Shown: one piece after another, positions 13,923-14,905 of the stretch
How positions within the stretch are numbered: position 1 is the stretch's first letter
How the letters are laid out: each line of letters opens with the position of its first letter
Assembly: GCA_035640155.1 (NCBI GenBank)
Contig: DASQWR010000189.1
Span: 1 to 14,905, forward strand
Source of the DNA: JALYQB01 sp035640155
Lineage (GTDB): Bacteria > Actinomycetota > Actinomycetes > Mycobacteriales > Pseudonocardiaceae
DNA length: 14,905 nt
Direction: 5' to 3'
Position numbers and translations under genes: made by a program
The notes under the pieces: generated by a model
Told to the model about the DNA's origin: nothing
The model's input: the letters and a program-made list of their open reading frames with translations, nothing else
The model's database searches: none

Positions 13923-13985
13923 ACGATCAGCATGCTCCCTTACGTCACGCCATGCATGTCGACCGGCGTCGAGGTAGGCGGCCAC

Positions 13986-13991
13986 TAGCCT
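13986..13991 (+). promoter_or_regulatory. Candidate -10 element (TAGCCT) for leaderless dedA-family gene
   Basis: TAGCCT fits TANNNT and is followed by 7 nt (GGGCTCG) and ATG 13999. No Shine-Dalgarno precedes the ATG. A -35 hexamer is not apparent in the 76-bp divergent spacer. Confidence 0.35.
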
Positions 13992-13998
13992 GGGCTCG

Positions 13999-14649
13999 AT
14001 GCGCACCCACTCCATGCTGGCCCAGTCCGACGGTCCCGGAGGGCTCACCGGATGGGTGATCGGCACCATCGACTCCCTCGGCGAGATCGGGGTCGCGGCG
14101 CTGACCCTGCTCGAGACGGTGTTCCCACCCATCCCCAGCGAGGTGGTGCTCCCGCTGGCGGGTTACCTCGCCAACCGGGGTCGGCTGGATCTGCTCGGCG
14201 TCCTGGTGGCCAGTACCGTGGGTGCCCTGCTCGGGGCACTGCTGCTCTACGCGCTCGGTGCCCGCTTCGGCGAGCGGCGCGCCACCGCGTTGCTCGCCCG
14301 CCTGCCGCTGGTCGATCGGGAGGACGTCGAGCGCGCCGCCGGGTGGTTCAACCGGCACGGCAGCGTTGCGGTGTTCACCGGCCGGCTGGTGCCCGGCGTG
14401 CGCAGTCTCATCTCACTGCCAGCCGGGGCGTCGCGGATGTCGCTGCTGCGGTTCAGCGTGCTCACGCTGCTCGGCAGCGGGCTGTGGAACACCCTGCTGG
14501 TGATGGGCGGCTACGTCCTCGCCACCCAGTACGCGCTGGTCGAGCGCTACTCGGCCGTGCTCGACTACGTGGTGGTGGCCGCGGTGGTCGTCGCACTGGT
14601 CCTGCTGATCCGCCGGCGGCTGCGCAAGCGCCGTGCGGCGCGACGCTGA
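13999..14649 (+). CDS. DedA-family (VTT-domain) membrane protein
   Basis: DedA proteins are inner-membrane proteins linked to lipid-carrier (undecaprenyl phosphate) recycling, phospholipid scrambling and proton-dependent transport. The 216-residue protein shows the family signatures: the acidic re-entrant motif LETVFPPIPSE with Glu39 and Glu48, and F-x-x-R-x-x-P-x-x-R in FTGRLVPGVR (126-135) with Arg129 and Arg135, followed by SLPAGASRMS. Hydrophobic segments lie around 55-85, 150-172 and 185-205, and the C-terminus is a basic RRRLRKRR tail expected in the cytoplasm. ATG 13999 is chosen because of the TAGCCT box 7 nt before it; ATG 14014 would remove five residues. It is divergent from the antitoxin-like gene. 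The 3' end overlaps, antisense, the open frame entering from the right edge. Confidence 0.93.
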   Translation: MRTHSMLAQSDGPGGLTGWVIGTIDSLGEIGVAALTLLETVFPPIPSEVVLPLAGYLANRGRLDLLGVLVASTVGALLGALLLYALGARFGERRATALLARLPLVDREDVERAAGWFNRHGSVAVFTGRLVPGVRSLISLPAGASRMSLLRFSVLTLLGSGLWNTLLVMGGYVLATQYALVERYSAVLDYVVVAAVVVALVLLIRRRLRKRRAARR

Positions 14650-14905
14650 CCCTCCGGCCCGGGTCCCGTCGGTCGGATTGGTTTCACGGCGCGGAATATC
14701 GGGTCCTTAGGTAGTGGGCCGTCGTCGGGCACCGGACCGGCCACCTCCCGCTGCTCGGGAAGCAGTGGGGCCAGGGCCAGGCCGTGGGGCGGGGTGCCGA
14801 CCCGCGCGGCGTGCACCGCCCGCACCTGCCCGCGGGTGGCGAGTCGCTCGAGCGCTGCCCGGTCGCCCCGGACCAGGAGCGCTACCACGCAGGTGCAGCC
14901 CGCAT
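14565..14905 (-). CDS. Unrecognised protein, C-terminal part, running off the right edge
   Basis: A minus-strand frame is open from the right edge to a stop at 14565. It begins inside the gene with a short hydrophobic run (CTCVVALLVRG), then DRAALERLATRGQVRAVHAA and LALAPLLPEQREV, which look like ordinary globular sequence, perhaps following a membrane segment. The last 40 or so residues become Arg- and Thr-rich and lie antisense to the dedA 3' end, where the pattern is less protein-like. I do not recognise the family. The overlap of 85 bp with a convergent gene is unusual and may mean that the real stop was lost through a frameshift near 14650-14720. There is also no visible terminator in this interval. 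Confidence 0.45.
   Translation of the reverse strand, partial: AGCTCVVALLVRGDRAALERLATRGQVRAVHAARVGTPPHGLALAPLLPEQREVAGPVPDDGPLPKDPIFRAVKPIRPTGPGPEGQRRAARRLRSRRRISRTSATTTAATTT

Noticed and set aside
1..14905. CRISPR arrays, insertion sequences, tRNA or rRNA genes, phage or defence modules
   Set aside because: No regularly spaced repeats, transposase or recombinase motifs, cloverleaf-like segments or nuclease/defence gene pairs were found by reading; the only toxin-antitoxin trace is the orphan antitoxin.

Overview
The window is high-GC bacterial DNA whose gene content is that of an actinobacterium: an actinobacterial-type cytochrome bcc complex (diheme QcrC, three-helix QcrA, QcrB with a PDWY motif) directly downstream of ctaE, with trpD divergent from it. 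The protein sequences look most like Pseudonocardiales; that rank is my inference and was not tested.

Layout. 1-567 (-): N-terminal part of a NYN-domain RNase-like protein that runs off the left edge. 698-1360 (+): a DUF2278/YukJ-family protein in visibly lower-GC DNA. 1462-2961 (-): a degenerate receiver-domain protein followed by trpD, closely packed. 2962-3170: divergent control region. 3171-7490 (+): ctaE, qcrC, qcrA, qcrB, the cytochrome c oxidase subunit III and the whole bcc menaquinol:cytochrome c reductase; qcrC/qcrA and qcrA/qcrB overlap by ATGA. 7500-7690 (-): a broken WD40-repeat relic. 7768-9069 (-): bioA. 9108-12653 (-): dnaE, the replicative polymerase III alpha subunit. 12654-12886: a strongly structured spacer with several inverted repeats. 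12887-13711 (-): a SAM-dependent methyltransferase. 13683-13922 (-): an orphan VapB/FitA-like antitoxin whose DNA-contacting beta strand appears to have been frameshifted. 13999-14649 (+): a DedA/VTT membrane protein. 14565-14905 (-): the C-terminal end of an unrecognised protein running off the right edge.

How it works together. The centre is an aerobic respiratory unit: the bcc complex oxidises menaquinol and passes electrons through the covalently attached diheme cytochrome c to the aa3 oxidase, of which CtaE is one subunit. The receiver-trpD pair is transcribed away from it, so both units share one 209-bp control region. The rest (bioA, dnaE, dedA, methyltransferase) is housekeeping.

What deserves a second look is mostly not in the large genes: a recurring TANNNT-N6/7-start arrangement at four genes that suggests leaderless transcription; overlapping inverted repeats at the -35 position of ctaE; a nested inverted repeat and a run of hairpins upstream of dnaE; a decayed WD40 blade; and a frameshifted orphan antitoxin. 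I saw no CRISPR array, insertion sequence, tRNA or rRNA, and no convincing undescribed multi-gene system.
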